This document shows, piece after piece, positions 1 through 5,859 of a stretch of 5,920 bases of DNA. The position numbers and the translations under genes are program-made. The DNA lies in the NCBI GenBank assembly GCA_015486445.1, contig WFRT01000276.1, forward strand, positions 1-5,920. The letters are read 5' to 3'. This DNA comes from Pseudomonadota bacterium (GTDB lineage Bacteria > Desulfobacterota > Anaeroferrophillalia > Anaeroferrophillales > Tharpellaceae). The notes below the pieces were generated by a model. The model was not told the origin of the DNA. It saw only the letters and a program-made list of their open reading frames with translations, and did no database searches. Every line of letters begins with the position of its first letter. The first letter of the stretch is position 1.

Positions 1-218
1 GTGTGCACTGCGGTCTCTGCGTCCGCTATTGTGCCGAGGTCAAGCAGAAGCATGCCGTCGGCTTCATTGACCGGGGACCGAACAAGGAGATCTGTTTTGT
101 CCCCGAGATCGCCGCAACCGAATGCTGGGACTGCAAGGAGTGCTTCCCCCTGTGCCCGACCGAAGCCCTGCAGGCCGCCTTTGTCCTGGTCCGCAATCTT
201 TATCAGCCGCAAACCTGA
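1..218 (+). CDS. NuoG/HoxU-type iron-sulfur (ferredoxin-like) protein, C-terminal end, partial
   Basis: This is the 3' end of a gene that enters from the left edge, read in frame from base 3 to a TGA at 216-218. The visible 71 residues carry two cysteine clusters. The first is HCGLCVRYC at residues 2-10; the split codon xGT at the edge would supply the first cysteine if it is TGT, giving CxxCxxCxxxC. The second is CWDCKECFPLCP at 41-52, a complete CxxCxxCxxxCP. Between them lies a GFIDRGPNKEI segment (20-30), typical of the part that joins the two [4Fe-4S] clusters in NuoG, HoxU and related 2Fe-2S/4Fe-4S subunits. Such subunits pass electrons between an NAD(P)H-oxidising flavoprotein and a partner such as a hydrogenase or quinone reductase; that role is family knowledge. 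The protein ends about 20 residues after the last cysteine, so it is a short ferredoxin-like subunit and not full-length NuoG. Its partner genes lie outside the window. Confidence 0.82.
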   Translation, partial: VHCGLCVRYCAEVKQKHAVGFIDRGPNKEICFVPEIAATECWDCKECFPLCPTEALQAAFVLVRNLYQPQT

Positions 219-261
219 GCCGGGCGTCCCGGGAGAAAGGGCGCTGGCGCAGGTGAACAGC

Positions 262-296
262 AAAAAAAACCGGTTCTGGTGAGAGCCGGTTTTTTT
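262..296. terminator. Bidirectional rho-independent terminator between convergent genes
   Basis: Left arm 263-277 pairs with right arm 282-296 around a 4-base loop (278-281, GGTG). The core is CCGGTTCT against AGAGCCGG with one T-G wobble at 274/285. It is extended by seven A-T pairs, so the + transcript ends in seven U and the minus transcript in eight. It lies 43 bases after the stop of the iron-sulfur gene and 22 bases beyond the stop of the Tam41-like gene, and so serves both convergent transcripts. Confidence 0.93.
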
Positions 297-318
297 GTGG
301 TCTTTATCCGGCCTTTTT

Positions 319-1266
319 TCAGCGAAAGCCTTTTTCGCGCCAGGCTTTCCAAAGGGTCTTGGAGAAGGTGATGAAGGTGTGCCTTTGGCCTGTCGGGGCT
401 GTCAGCCCAAGGCCGGAGTGGCGTTCGACTTTCCAGGCGAGGTAGTCGAAGCCGCTCTGAAAGGTGAAGGCGGCCTTGGCCAGGCGCAGCAGGGAGAGCA
501 TCTTTCCCTGGCGGGACCGCAATCGCCAGGCCTGCCGGGCCCGGCGGCGGTGCGGCTCCGGCACCCGGGCCGTATAAAGATCTTTGCCTTCGGCGGCCGG
601 CTGCGGCCGGAAGCGGCTGCGGGGAAGAATGGTGTCTGCCAGGCGGTCGTAATATTCTTTCCCGGCTTCGTAGAGACGTTCTCCCTGGCCGGGCCGCTCG
701 GGCCGGAGTTCGCTGGCGTAGCTTAAGTCAAGCCCGGTGCTCCAGAGGGTTTTCAAGGTAAAATTTGCGGGCAGGCAGGGCACTGCCGCGTCGATGAACC
801 TGACCGCGGCCGCCGCCTGGCACCGGTCGATGGCGGCGGCGGTTGCCGGTGAGTTTGCGAAAAGCAGGGCGGTGGGCTGGGCGAAGCGCCCCCAGAGATA
901 GGGGTGAAACCAGTTCTGGCAGCCGCGCTTGAAATCTGAGAGGGTCAGGATGGCGTATTTTGCCCGGACGATCCGGTTTTCCGCCCGTCCTTCAAGGTAG
1001 AAGACATTGGGCGGGAGGATGCGGTTGGCGAAGGCCAGAAGAGGGTTTTGCCGGGTATTGCGATAGTCGTCGACGATCAGGTAGAGATCCAGGAGACCGT
1101 CGAAATGGTTGCCGCTGCGCAGGCAGGAGCCGTAGAGGAGAACCGCTTCCAGAGCCGGGCCGTACTTTTCTTTCAACTCGCCCAGCAGGGCTTCGGTGGC
1201 CGGGGAGTTACCATCGGGTCTCAAGGCGGCGATGGTTGCGGCCGGTGTGCGGTCTGCGGCAGCCAT
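319..1266 (-). CDS. Tam41-like nucleotidyltransferase, putative CDP-diacylglycerol synthase
   Basis: The 315-residue product resembles Tam41, the peripheral CDP-diacylglycerol synthase of mitochondria (CTP + phosphatidic acid gives CDP-diacylglycerol + PPi). Visible landmarks are LLYGSCLRSG at 43-52, matching the YGSG nucleotide-binding turn, and DLYLIVDD at 60-67. The latter matches Tam41's DFIxxVDD, where the second Asp of the usual polymerase-beta DxD is likewise absent. Then come NVFY (87-90), a basic IVRAKYAILTLSDF (99-112), NWFHPYLWGRFAQP (118-131) matching the Tam41 segment W..LYxAGRxxKP, and LSYASELRPE (181-190) matching its SYxGDxRM region. A basic, aromatic C-terminal tail (about 256-315) may touch the membrane. 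No membrane-spanning segment is seen, unlike CdsA. I chose the ATG at 1266 because it lies 7 bases past the upstream stop and precedes the conserved region. A longer frame to 1374 would overlap the upstream gene by about 100 bases with low-complexity residues. No clear Shine-Dalgarno is visible, so translation may be coupled. The family call is by recalled motif similarity; activity is not shown. Confidence 0.72.
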   Translation of the reverse strand: MAAADRTPAATIAALRPDGNSPATEALLGELKEKYGPALEAVLLYGSCLRSGNHFDGLLDLYLIVDDYRNTRQNPLLAFANRILPPNVFYLEGRAENRIVRAKYAILTLSDFKRGCQNWFHPYLWGRFAQPTALLFANSPATAAAIDRCQAAAAVRFIDAAVPCLPANFTLKTLWSTGLDLSYASELRPERPGQGERLYEAGKEYYDRLADTILPRSRFRPQPAAEGKDLYTARVPEPHRRRARQAWRLRSRQGKMLSLLRLAKAAFTFQSGFDYLAWKVERHSGLGLTAPTGQRHTFITFSKTLWKAWREKGFR

Positions 1267-1273
1267 GCCGGGG

Positions 1274-2512
1274 CTAGCCCGTGCTGCCGTCGGGCAGCCG
1301 CGTCGGCCGGCGAGTAAAGATGCGGACCGACAGGGCCAGTTCGGGGTCGGGGTTGTCGGGGTCGATGTTTTCAAACCAGGCTTTCAGCGGGCCTTTTTTG
1401 CGGGCCTGCAAGGCCTGGAACAGACGCCATCCGAGATAGAGGGTGGAAACGAAGGTCCAGACGGCCACGGCCCAGAGACCGAGATCGGGCCGGCCGAAAA
1501 CATATCCCAGGGTCAGCAGGATCATGCAGGGATTGCGGCGCCCGGTGACGAGCCGGAACCAGGAGTCGCGGGGCTGCCAGCAGAAGATGCCGAAGCGGCC
1601 GAGGAACTGGGTGAAGATCGCTTCCACGACGCGGCCGCCGAGGTAGCCTGTCAGGATCAGCCAGAGCATGGCCGTCCAGGCTCCGGCAGACAGGGGCAGC
1701 CCGTAGCCGGCCAGGCCGGCCGCCCAGGCCAGGTACCATAACGGGGGGTGGATGATGTCGATGGCGTGGTCGAAAAGATGGCCGAACCGGCTCGAGGTGA
1801 CGGTGACCCGGGCGAGTTTGCCGTCGACCGTGTCGAGAAAGGTCATCAGCCAGCCCGCGGCCAGGCCCGGGCCATACCAGCCGTGGTAGAAGAAAAGGCC
1901 GGCCAGGATGGCGAGAAAAAAGCCGATCAGGGTGACCTGGTTGGGCTTGAGATTATGTTTGACGCAGAACTTGACCGCCCGGCGGGCGGGTCCCGGCCAG
2001 AGCCACTTGGTGACCAGGTCGGTCACCCCCTTGTAGGAACAGGCAAAAAGATGTTTTTCCAGCAGATCCCGGTATGCTTCACTGATGGGCAGGATGTAGG
2101 GGGTGTCGAATTTGCGCAGCTTCAACATGTAATCCGAGGTCAATTCCCGCGGGGTGACAACCCGGAGTCGGTCCGCGAACGCGGTTTCCTGTTCTTTTTG
2201 GCTGCCGGCTGCAACCAGCTTTTCCGCGACATCCCGGCGGCAGTGCGCGGCCACCGGGATTTTGCTTTGGCCCTGCTCAACCTGGACCAGGGTGTCCGGG
2301 CTCTTGAGCAGCTGGGCGATGATCCGGTTGTCGAAGAGATAGTCTCCCCGCAGAATCAAAACCTCAGCTTCATCGGGAAGATGGGAAAGGTCATCGACGA
2401 ACCGGTCGACGCCCAGGCCGGAAAGGATTCGTTTGAGACGCTCCCGGGAGTTCAATCCCCAGAGGACCACGGGACTTTCGTTGAATATATGAACTGCGAT
2501 AGTCGATGGCAT
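1274..2512 (-). CDS. CDP-alcohol phosphatidyltransferase with N-terminal nucleotidyltransferase-like domain
   Basis: This 412-residue integral membrane enzyme belongs to the family that moves a phosphatidyl (or similar) group from a CDP-linked donor to an alcohol, making phospholipids. The full signature is present: D227, D230-G231, A234-R235, G244, D248 and D252, in the spacing DxxDGxxAR-x8-GxxxDxxxD. These aspartates bind the metals and the CDP donor. A run starting KWLWPGPARR, then LKPNQVT (188-194), precedes the first membrane segment, as usual in the family. Hydrophobic segments lie near 193-210, 212-227, 255-273, 276-292, 328-340 and 344-363. Residues 1-150 form an extra soluble domain. 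ILRGDYLFD (53-61) recalls the GD motif of sugar-phosphate nucleotidyltransferases, but the glycine-rich GxGxRL loop is missing, so this part looks degenerate. The acceptor alcohol cannot be read from sequence. The overall shape is reminiscent of inositol-phosphate-type two-domain enzymes. ATG 2512 is the only plausible start, since an in-frame TAA lies 24 bases upstream. The gene leads an operon with the Tam41-like gene. Confidence 0.85.
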   Translation of the reverse strand: MPSTIAVHIFNESPVVLWGLNSRERLKRILSGLGVDRFVDDLSHLPDEAEVLILRGDYLFDNRIIAQLLKSPDTLVQVEQGQSKIPVAAHCRRDVAEKLVAAGSQKEQETAFADRLRVVTPRELTSDYMLKLRKFDTPYILPISEAYRDLLEKHLFACSYKGVTDLVTKWLWPGPARRAVKFCVKHNLKPNQVTLIGFFLAILAGLFFYHGWYGPGLAAGWLMTFLDTVDGKLARVTVTSSRFGHLFDHAIDIIHPPLWYLAWAAGLAGYGLPLSAGAWTAMLWLILTGYLGGRVVEAIFTQFLGRFGIFCWQPRDSWFRLVTGRRNPCMILLTLGYVFGRPDLGLWAVAVWTFVSTLYLGWRLFQALQARKKGPLKAWFENIDPDNPDPELALSVRIFTRRPTRLPDGSTG

Positions 2513-2549
2513 TGTTTTATCCCGACGGTGATGATATTAGACCGGTCAG

Positions 2550-2573
2550 CCCCGACCTTGATCGAGGTCGGGG
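2550..2573. promoter_or_regulatory. Inverted repeat in divergent intergenic region (operator, attenuator or weak terminator)
   Basis: CCCCGACCT at 2550-2558 pairs perfectly with AGGTCGGGG at 2565-2573. A T-G wobble at 2559/2564 extends it to 10 bp around a GATC loop. On the + strand it is followed by GGCTCTTCTT, a poor U-rich tail; on the minus strand no T run follows. It lies between the starts of the phosphatidyltransferase (2512) and the phosphoesterase (2645), just upstream of the TATAAT box. It could be a weak insulating terminator for the + direction, or a palindromic operator controlling both genes. The pairing is seen in the sequence; the role is unknown. A possible minus-strand -10 (TAATAT, 2539-2534) lies beside it with no convincing -35. 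Confidence 0.5.
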
Positions 2574-2600
2574 GGCTCTTCTTCCAGGCTCACCTTCTAA

Positions 2601-2606
2601 TATAAT
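2601..2606 (+). promoter_or_regulatory. Sigma-70-type -10 box for the metallophosphoesterase gene
   Basis: A perfect TATAAT stands in an AT-rich island within otherwise GC-rich DNA. No good -35 is found at 16-18 bases upstream (TTCTTC at 2579-2584 is the nearest), so an activator or an extended contact may be needed. The predicted transcript start near 2612-2614 coincides with a GTG that could open the frame further upstream, which argues for the ATG at 2645 as the true start. Confidence 0.55.
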
Positions 2607-2630
2607 CCCGGGTGTTTGTAAAGCCCGGCC

Positions 2631-2634
2631 GGAG
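2631..2634 (+). promoter_or_regulatory. Shine-Dalgarno site of the metallophosphoesterase gene
   Basis: GGAG ends 10 bases before the ATG at 2645. This is somewhat long spacing, but it is the only purine-rich site nearby. It supports the ATG over the upstream GTG at 2612, which has no such site and lies at the predicted transcript start. Confidence 0.55.
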
Positions 2635-2644
2635 CGAAAGTCAG

Positions 2645-3598
2645 ATGTCCGTCAACTCCCGGTATGCTCTTGCCGCAACCATAATCCAGCTTTCCGATTT
2701 TCACCTGTTTTCCCCGCCGCACCGAATTTATTACGACCTGTTCAGCAAAAGGCTTTACGGCCGGCTGGCCTGGCGGCGCCGGCGGCATGAACTGCGGCCC
2801 GATATCCTGGCGGCCATGATCGATGATATTCGCAGCCAGGCCGCGGACCTGGTGGCGGTTACCGGGGATTTGACCCATCTGGGTTTCAGGGATGAATATC
2901 TTAAGGCCCGGGCGCTGCTGGAAAAACTGGGAAGCCCTGAGCGGGTGATGGTGATTCCCGGCAACCATGACGCCTATGTCGCCGGGGCCTGGGAAAAAAA
3001 TTACGAAATTCTGGCCCCTTACCTGGCGGGCGACGAGGGGGCGATTTTTTCCCGGCCGCCGCTCTACCCGGTGAGCCGCAGTTTCGGAAAGCTTGCCGTA
3101 ATCGCCTTAAACACGGCCGTCCCCAGGCCGTTATGGCTGGCTACCGGCCGGCTCGGCGCGGCCCAGCTGGCCGGTCTCGAGGAAAAACTTGAATTTTTTT
3201 CCGGCCGTTCCCGGGTCCGGGTAATCCTGATGCATCATCCCCCGGTTCCCGGCCTGGCCGGCTGGCGGCGGCGCTTGAGTGATGATAGGGTCTTTCTTGA
3301 GGTTGTCGCCGGCCGGGGGGCGGAACTTGTTCTTTTCGGCCACCTTCATTATCGCTGGGAAAACCTTCTGGCGGCCGGCAAGCGGCGGATTCCCTGTTTC
3401 GGGGTGCCGGCCGCGGCCGCCCTGGGACGCTCCCCGGCGCGGCGTTCCCGCTACAATATCTATCGCTTCTACCGGGCGGCGGGAAAAACCTGGCGCCTGA
3501 AATTTGTCATTCGCCGCTGGTCGGAGTCGCGCTCCCTTTTCCTGGATGAGGAGTGCGGTGAATATGAACTGGCCGGTTGCGGCAAAGACAACGGCTGA
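2645..3598 (+). CDS. Calcineurin-like metallophosphoesterase
   Basis: The 317-residue product shows all five metal-binding blocks of the calcineurin-like phosphoesterase fold in order. These are D18-F-H20 (DxH), G74-D75 with H78 (GDLTH), G106-N-H-D109 (GNHD), H197-H198-P-P, and G232-H-L-H235 (GHxH). Such enzymes use two metal ions to hydrolyse phosphomonoesters or phosphodiesters. The block pattern is closest to the CpdA/class III phosphodiesterase group, which also includes lipid-acting members such as LpxH. No signal peptide or membrane segment is seen, but the protein is rich in arginine, with clusters near 37-51 and 208-210 and a basic C-terminal third, and may sit at the inner membrane face. 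The substrate is unknown. It is transcribed away from the phosphatidyltransferase operon and towards lptG, so a role in phospholipid or lipid A metabolism is a reasonable inference. The start is set by GGAG at 2631 and the TATAAT at 2601. Confidence 0.87.
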   Translation: MSVNSRYALAATIIQLSDFHLFSPPHRIYYDLFSKRLYGRLAWRRRRHELRPDILAAMIDDIRSQAADLVAVTGDLTHLGFRDEYLKARALLEKLGSPERVMVIPGNHDAYVAGAWEKNYEILAPYLAGDEGAIFSRPPLYPVSRSFGKLAVIALNTAVPRPLWLATGRLGAAQLAGLEEKLEFFSGRSRVRVILMHHPPVPGLAGWRRRLSDDRVFLEVVAGRGAELVLFGHLHYRWENLLAAGKRRIPCFGVPAAAALGRSPARRSRYNIYRFYRAAGKTWRLKFVIRRWSESRSLFLDEECGEYELAGCGKDNG

Positions 3599-3615
3599 AT
3601 CTTCGGGTCGACCGG

Positions 3616-4689
3616 TCAGGCGGATTTTTTCTGCTGCAGCCAGAGGGTCAGACTGAGAATGACGAGCACCGGCAGGATCGTGACCAGGGCCGGGTGCAGG
3701 TTGAAAAGCAGGCCGAGATTGCCGATGATCTGATTGGCAAGGTAGACGCTGATGCCGAACAGGGTGGCCAGGGTGGTTCTCTTGCCGGCCCCGAAACTGC
3801 GGGTTGGGCCGAAGACCAGGGCCATGGAAAAGAGTATCATGGCGGCCGTGGCGAAAGGTTGGCAGAGCTTCTGCCAGAGCACCATGATGTAGTGCTCGGC
3901 GTTCTGCCCGCGGGCTTTGAGCTCCCGGATATAGCGAACCAGCCGGGAGGGTGAAAGGGTTTCCGGCGGCAGTCGCAGCAGGGTCAGCTGTTTTTTGTCG
4001 AGGTCCAGGTCGAGGACCGTTCGGGGCCGGTACTCGGTCCTGATCTCGCCGTCCGGCAGGAATCTTTTATGTTCGACCTCTTCCAGCTGCCAGTGCCGCC
4101 GGTCGATGATCCGGGCCTTGGGACTGTAGATGTAGGAGACCAGGGAGCCCTCCGGGTCGCGCTGGTAGATGTCGATGCTGGCCACAGTGGCGTAGGGAGA
4201 GGGCCGGCTGATCTTTATCAGCCGGGTGCGGTGGCGCAGCCAGAGATCGTTTTCGGTGACCAGGATGCCGGTTCCGGAAAGAGCCTGCAGGCGGTCGGTG
4301 CGGGCTTTCAGCTCCAGCTGTGGTACGACATATTCGGCCAGCCCCATTCCCAGCAGGATTATCATGCAGCCGGTCAGCAGGATCGGTTTGCAGACCTGTC
4401 GGTTGAAAATTCCCGCCGCCTGCAGGGCCAGGAGTTCATTGTGGTCGGAGAGGATGCCGAGGCTGATGATCCCGGCCAGCATGCAGGATATCGGCAGCAG
4501 TTCGAATATCCGGCCCGGGGTGGTATAAAGAATGTAGCTTAGAGCGTTGGCGAAGTGGTAGTTGCCGGTGCCGATCTCGTCCAGCTCCTTGAGCAGTTCG
4601 ATGGTGTTGAACAAGAGGACGAGAATCAGGATGATAACCAGCAGGGAGCGCAGGAAACTGCCGGCCAGGTAGCGGTCGACAAGCTTCAT
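3616..4689 (-). CDS. lptG: LptG, LPS export ABC transporter permease
   Basis: This YjgP/YjgQ-family permease has 357 residues, normal for LptG (about 350-360). With LptF and the LptB ATPase it forms the inner-membrane complex that extracts lipopolysaccharide and pushes it along the LptC-LptA bridge to the outer membrane. Membrane segments are visible near 14-30, 50-80 and 103-122, with three more near 275-295, 308-325 and 333-352. The middle, about 130-260, is the periplasmic beta-jellyroll domain. DEIGTGNY (37-44) and SDHNELLALQAAGI (81-94) match the conserved coupling-helix region LxxxsELxxlxaxGx that contacts LptB. It overlaps lptF by four bases (ATGA: its ATG at 4689 and the lptF TGA at 4688-4686), the classic coupled arrangement. 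An in-frame extension to 4761 was rejected because of this overlap and the Shine-Dalgarno at 4695-4700. I assign G rather than F from the second position in the operon and the DE.G.Y motif. LptB is not in the window. Confidence 0.93.
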   Translation of the reverse strand: MKLVDRYLAGSFLRSLLVIILILVLLFNTIELLKELDEIGTGNYHFANALSYILYTTPGRIFELLPISCMLAGIISLGILSDHNELLALQAAGIFNRQVCKPILLTGCMIILLGMGLAEYVVPQLELKARTDRLQALSGTGILVTENDLWLRHRTRLIKISRPSPYATVASIDIYQRDPEGSLVSYIYSPKARIIDRRHWQLEEVEHKRFLPDGEIRTEYRPRTVLDLDLDKKQLTLLRLPPETLSPSRLVRYIRELKARGQNAEHYIMVLWQKLCQPFATAAMILFSMALVFGPTRSFGAGKRTTLATLFGISVYLANQIIGNLGLLFNLHPALVTILPVLVILSLTLWLQQKKSA

Positions 4690-5753
4690 AGCTTCACCCC
4701 GAAAAAACCCGATTCCCGGGACAGGACGAGCAGGCAGACGAGCATCGCCAGAGGTACCCACCAGAGTCCCGGCCAGGGGGGGATGGCCTGGTCCCAGACC
4801 CAGGATTTAAGTGCCAGGCTCAAAGCATAGAAGACCCCGTACAGAGCGACGGCGGCGATGATTTTGCCATATTTCCCCTGGCGCGGGCTGGTCTGACTCA
4901 ACGGAATGGCAAGCAGGGCCAGGAGAATTGTCGTCAGGGGGAGGGTCAGACGCCACTGGAATTCCGCGACCCGGACCGGGTGCCGGTTGCGCCACAGCCG
5001 GGCGGTCGGAGTCGCCTTGATCTTTTCCAGGGGGGGGATTTCCGGGGGGGAGAGGGCCAGTGTGTACTTCGAAAAGGCGGCCACCGTGTCCAACTGCAGG
5101 TCGCGATCCAGGGTATAGAGCCGGCCGTCATTGAAAACCAGAATGTCGGCGCCTTTCCGGTTGATTTTCTGGATTGCCGACTGGGCCGTGATGATCTGCT
5201 GGCCGCCCTCTGTCTTGGAGCGGATGAAGACTTTCTGCAAACGGTTGAGGCGATGGTTGACCCGGTCGGCAAAGATCAGTCGGCGATGATTGTCGAATTC
5301 GTAGAACGATTTGGGGTCCATCCTTGAAACTTGAAAATTGGCCTTGGCCCGGGATTTAAGCAGGTAGCTCAACTGGTAGGCCCAGGGCCGGACCCCCAGG
5401 GAAAGCCCGGCGACCAGCAGGCTGATTACCAGGGCGAAGATGAAGATGTCGGCATAAATCCGGCGGCCGGGAATGCCGCAGGCCTTGAGGGCGATCATTT
5501 CACTGTCGGCATGGAGCCGCCCGAGACCGACCAGCACCGAAAGATAAAGGGTAACCGGCAGCAGCACCTCGAAGGCGATGACCACCTTGAGCAGAACCAG
5601 GTAGAGGACGGTTCGGGCCGAAAGGATTCCGGCGGTGGCATCGGTCAGGTAGCGGGCAGCGCAATAGCTGGCAAAGATGCTGACCAGAACCAGGCAGACC
5701 AGGACCATGGGGCGAATGACTTCCTTGAGAATATAGCGGTCGATAATCAGCAT
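4686..5753 (-). CDS. lptF: LptF, LPS export ABC transporter permease
   Basis: The first gene of the lptFG pair encodes 355 residues, a normal length. LptF is the partner permease of LptG in the LptB2FG exporter. The N-terminus MLIIDRYILKEVIRP leads into membrane segments near 15-33, 48-78 and 102-122. LGRLHADSEMIALKACGI (77-94) is the conserved coupling-helix motif that docks on LptB. About 125-255 is the periplasmic domain. AEFQWRLTLPL (263-273) and AIPLSQTSPRQGKYGK (282-297) are the family's typical C-terminal signatures, followed by segments near 298-316 and 329-345. The ATG at 5753 is preferred: a TTG further upstream at 5828 lies at or before the predicted transcript start and would add 25 residues with no resemblance to the family. 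The Shine-Dalgarno before 5753 is weak. Two runs of cytosines in the coding strand (5030-5050) encode prolines. Confidence 0.93.
   Translation of the reverse strand: MLIIDRYILKEVIRPMVLVCLVLVSIFASYCAARYLTDATAGILSARTVLYLVLLKVVIAFEVLLPVTLYLSVLVGLGRLHADSEMIALKACGIPGRRIYADIFIFALVISLLVAGLSLGVRPWAYQLSYLLKSRAKANFQVSRMDPKSFYEFDNHRRLIFADRVNHRLNRLQKVFIRSKTEGGQQIITAQSAIQKINRKGADILVFNDGRLYTLDRDLQLDTVAAFSKYTLALSPPEIPPLEKIKATPTARLWRNRHPVRVAEFQWRLTLPLTTILLALLAIPLSQTSPRQGKYGKIIAAVALYGVFYALSLALKSWVWDQAIPPWPGLWWVPLAMLVCLLVLSRESGFFGVKL
4695..4700 (-). promoter_or_regulatory. Shine-Dalgarno site of lptG inside the end of lptF
   Basis: The minus strand reads GGGGTG, ending 5 bases before the lptG ATG at 4689, within the last codons of lptF. 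This fixes the short lptG start and fits re-initiation after the overlapping TGA. Confidence 0.6.
5030..5050. repeat. Two homopolymeric G/C tracts inside lptF
   Basis: Eight G at 5030-5037 and seven G at 5044-5050, split by ATTTCC, lie in the periplasmic-domain part of lptF. On the coding strand they read as C tracts within the codons for SPPEIPPLEK. The reading frame is intact as given. Such runs can slip in replication and are also prone to sequencing error. Confidence 0.8.
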
Positions 5754-5830
5754 CTGGGCTCTGGGTCCGGGCTGCTGTAGGGTGTCCCTGCAGAAGTTTT
5801 TTCGGGTGGAAACGCGGATGTCAAACAAAA

Positions 5831-5859
5831 AATATACTAGTTTTACGAGGCGAAGGCAA
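5831..5859 (-). promoter_or_regulatory. Sigma-70-type promoter of the lptFG operon
   Basis: On the minus strand TTGCCT (5859-5854, 4 of 6 to TTGACA) is followed after exactly 17 bases by TATATT (5836-5831, 5 of 6 to TATAAT). The predicted transcript start near 5824 gives a leader of about 70 bases before the ATG at 5753. The AT-rich stretch stands out from its GC-rich surroundings. Confidence 0.6.

Noticed and set aside
1..282. Alternative frame from base 1 running to 282
   Set aside because: It overlaps the frame that carries two complete iron-sulfur cysteine motifs, has no such motif itself, and runs into the terminator stem.
295..726. + strand open frame of 143 codons just after the terminator
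   Set aside because: It starts inside the terminator's tail and is antisense to the Tam41-like gene; composition is that of a shadow frame.
1196..1741. + strand open frame of 181 codons spanning the junction of the two lipid genes
   Set aside because: Antisense to two supported genes, low complexity (G, A, P, E), and no ribosome site or family match.
1748..2605. Long + strand open frame of 285 codons opposite the phosphatidyltransferase
   Set aside because: It lies antisense to a gene with a complete family signature. Its product is rich in D, G, Q and E with no recognisable domain, as expected for the reverse frame of a GC-rich membrane protein gene.
2612..2644. Upstream GTG start for the metallophosphoesterase
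   Set aside because: It falls at the transcript start expected from the TATAAT at 2601-2606 and has no Shine-Dalgarno, whereas the ATG at 2645 has GGAG upstream.
2700..3460. Many CCGGCC/GGCCGG hexamers, considered as a repeat family
   Set aside because: They are scattered without regular spacing and fit ordinary GC-rich codon use (Ala, Gly, Arg).
4690..4761. N-terminal extension of lptG by 24 residues
   Set aside because: The extension lies within lptF coding sequence, while the ATGA overlap and GGGGTG site support the start at 4689.
5331..5780. + strand open frame of 149 codons opposite the start of lptF
   Set aside because: Reverse frame of a well-supported lptF; rich in D, Q, E and G, with no domain.
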